From Deltaproteobacteria bacterium (lineage in GTDB: Bacteria > Desulfobacterota > GWC2-55-46 > S146-73): 7,428 bases of DNA. Each line of letters begins with the position of its first letter. Position 1 is the first letter of the stretch. Location of the stretch: positions 1 to 7,428 of the forward strand of contig WGFF01000048.1 in NCBI GenBank assembly GCA_015492355.1. Direction: 5' to 3'. This document shows positions 6,521 through 7,428 of the stretch, in pieces. Under the pieces are notes generated by a model that saw nothing but the letters and a program-made list of their open reading frames with translations, had not been told where the DNA came from and did no database searches. The translations under genes and the position numbers were made by a program.

Positions 6521-7378
6521 ATGCTGGCTACTATGAGAGGTCTTAAGGGGTATCTGTCCCTGTTTTTCAGGATAGTTGCCCGTTCTGTGAGGCTTTTTTT
6601 CGAGTATGACTGCTTCAACAGGGGGGCTGGTATATCCTTTTTTGCCATCTTCTCACTCATACCCATACTCTTTATCATAACCGCCCTTCTGGGATTTGTA
6701 CTTGGAACGAAGGCCGGTCTTTTCGAGGAGGTGGTAAGGCTTGCCAGGGAAGGGGTGCCCTATCTGAGCGACAGGATGATAGAAGACCTGAGGGGGCTTG
6801 TCCAGAACTGGAAGACCCTGGGCTGGCTGGGTGTGTTCTTCCTTCTGTGGAGTGCAGAACTCGTGCTCAGTGCCCTGAGTAGCTCCCTCTATGTGATATT
6901 CGATGTGGGAAGTAGGTACGGTTTCTTTCTTAAAAGGCTCAAGGGCATGATGGTTATACTCATTGCCATCACAGGGGTGCTCATCTCCATCGGTATCACA
7001 GCCCTTGTGGAACTGATAAGGGGTATGGAGGTGGGCAGACTCGGCTATTATCTTGAAAGGAGCCTTACCTTCAAGTACTTTCTGCCATTTCTCATTGTGG
7101 TCCTCTCTGTGGGTCTGGTATACAGGACAGTGGCTGGCAGGATGCTTCCCTTCTGGTGTGCCTTTGTGGGGAGTTTTGTCTTTACCCTCCTCTGGGAGGT
7201 GGCAAAGCATCTCTTTGCGTGGTACATAGGGAACTTCCCCGGATATAACAGGTTCTACGGCTCTCTCGGTGCGCTCCTTATACTGCTTCTGTGGATATTC
7301 TATTCGGTGTGTATATTCCTCTTCGGTGCTGTCTTTGCCAGGGCATCCATGGAGGTCTCGGGGAGAGAAGAGATTTAA
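6521..7378 (+). CDS. YihY/BrkB family inner-membrane protein
   Basis: This 285-residue protein belongs to the YihY/virulence factor BrkB family, whose function is not settled; it was once mislabelled ribonuclease BN. Six hydrophobic membrane segments can be read at about 37-62, 100-127, 141-166, 186-206, 209-236 and 247-275. The first contains GAGISFFAIFSLIP (35-48) and the last follows the FYGSLG and LLLWIFYSVCIFLFGAVF stretches typical of the family. Length is normal. The ATG at 6521 has an AGGG site seven bases upstream; a second ATG at 6533 is possible. It is the third visible gene of the era operon, 19 bases after der. The ending is charged (SGREEI) and complete, with TAA at 7376. The link to ribosome assembly is by position only. 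Confidence 0.92.
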   Translation: MLATMRGLKGYLSLFFRIVARSVRLFFEYDCFNRGAGISFFAIFSLIPILFIITALLGFVLGTKAGLFEEVVRLAREGVPYLSDRMIEDLRGLVQNWKTLGWLGVFFLLWSAELVLSALSSSLYVIFDVGSRYGFFLKRLKGMMVILIAITGVLISIGITALVELIRGMEVGRLGYYLERSLTFKYFLPFLIVVLSVGLVYRTVAGRMLPFWCAFVGSFVFTLLWEVAKHLFAWYIGNFPGYNRFYGSLGALLILLLWIFYSVCIFLFGAVFARASMEVSGREEI

Positions 7379-7396
7379 AAAGGACTCCTTCTTTTC

Positions 7397-7428
7397 ATGG
7401 TAATGGGTATCTTTTTCAGACTTGTCTG
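7397..7428 (+). CDS. Possible start of a further gene, cut by the window edge
   Basis: An ATG at 7397 opens a frame reading MVMGIFFRLV that continues off the end of the window; a second ATG lies at 7403. AAAAAGGA (7377-7384) lies 12 bases upstream, longer than usual for a ribosome site. If real, it follows yihY by 18 bases and extends the era operon. Ten residues are too few to identify a family. Confidence 0.25.
   Translation, partial: MVMGIFFRLV

Noticed and set aside
7377..7395. AAAAGGA/TCCTT near-palindrome after yihY
   Set aside because: The arms nearly touch, leaving no real loop, so a stable terminator hairpin is not supported.

Overview
This window is densely packed bacterial chromosome. 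It holds seven intact genes in two divergent operons that share a control region of about 100 bases (4194-4295). Base composition looks close to balanced by eye. Arginine is mostly AGG/AGA and isoleucine is often ATA. The gene set is core bacterial housekeeping. The codon style, plus a Uri-type (DUF123/COG1833) domain common in archaea and thermophiles, would suit a thermophilic or Nitrospirota-like lineage. That placement is a guess and was not established from the sequence.

Minus-strand operon, in transcription order: (1) a predicted two-nuclease fusion, SfsA (PD-(D/E)XK-like) joined to a Uri/DUF123 GIY-YIG-like domain (4193-3042); (2) a PLP-dependent cysteine desulfurase of the class V aminotransferase fold (3015-1882); (3) tsaD, the t6A tRNA-modification enzyme (1888-866); (4) rsmA/ksgA, the 16S rRNA dimethyladenosine transferase (866-30). 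The last three are tightly coupled, with overlaps of 7 bases and 1 base. The rsmA reading frame is open upstream inside tsaD, but the true start is the ATG at 866.

Plus-strand operon: (5) era (4296-5183); (6) der/engA (5185-6501), with one base between them; (7) a YihY/BrkB family membrane protein (6521-7378). Era and Der are both ribosome-assembly GTPases. Era acts on the 30S subunit, as RsmA does, and Der acts on the 50S. The two divergent operons therefore combine tRNA modification, sulfur mobilisation, rRNA modification and ribosome maturation. The last 50 bases may hold the start of another gene.

The control region holds a recognisable sigma70-type promoter for each direction. A 14-base inverted repeat lies over the minus-strand -10. 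The era promoter sits so close to the era ATG that the mRNA would be nearly leaderless. No rRNA, tRNA, CRISPR, insertion sequence or phage feature was seen. The most unusual object is the SfsA-Uri fusion; the rest is conserved housekeeping, and no clearly new defence or mobile system is visible.
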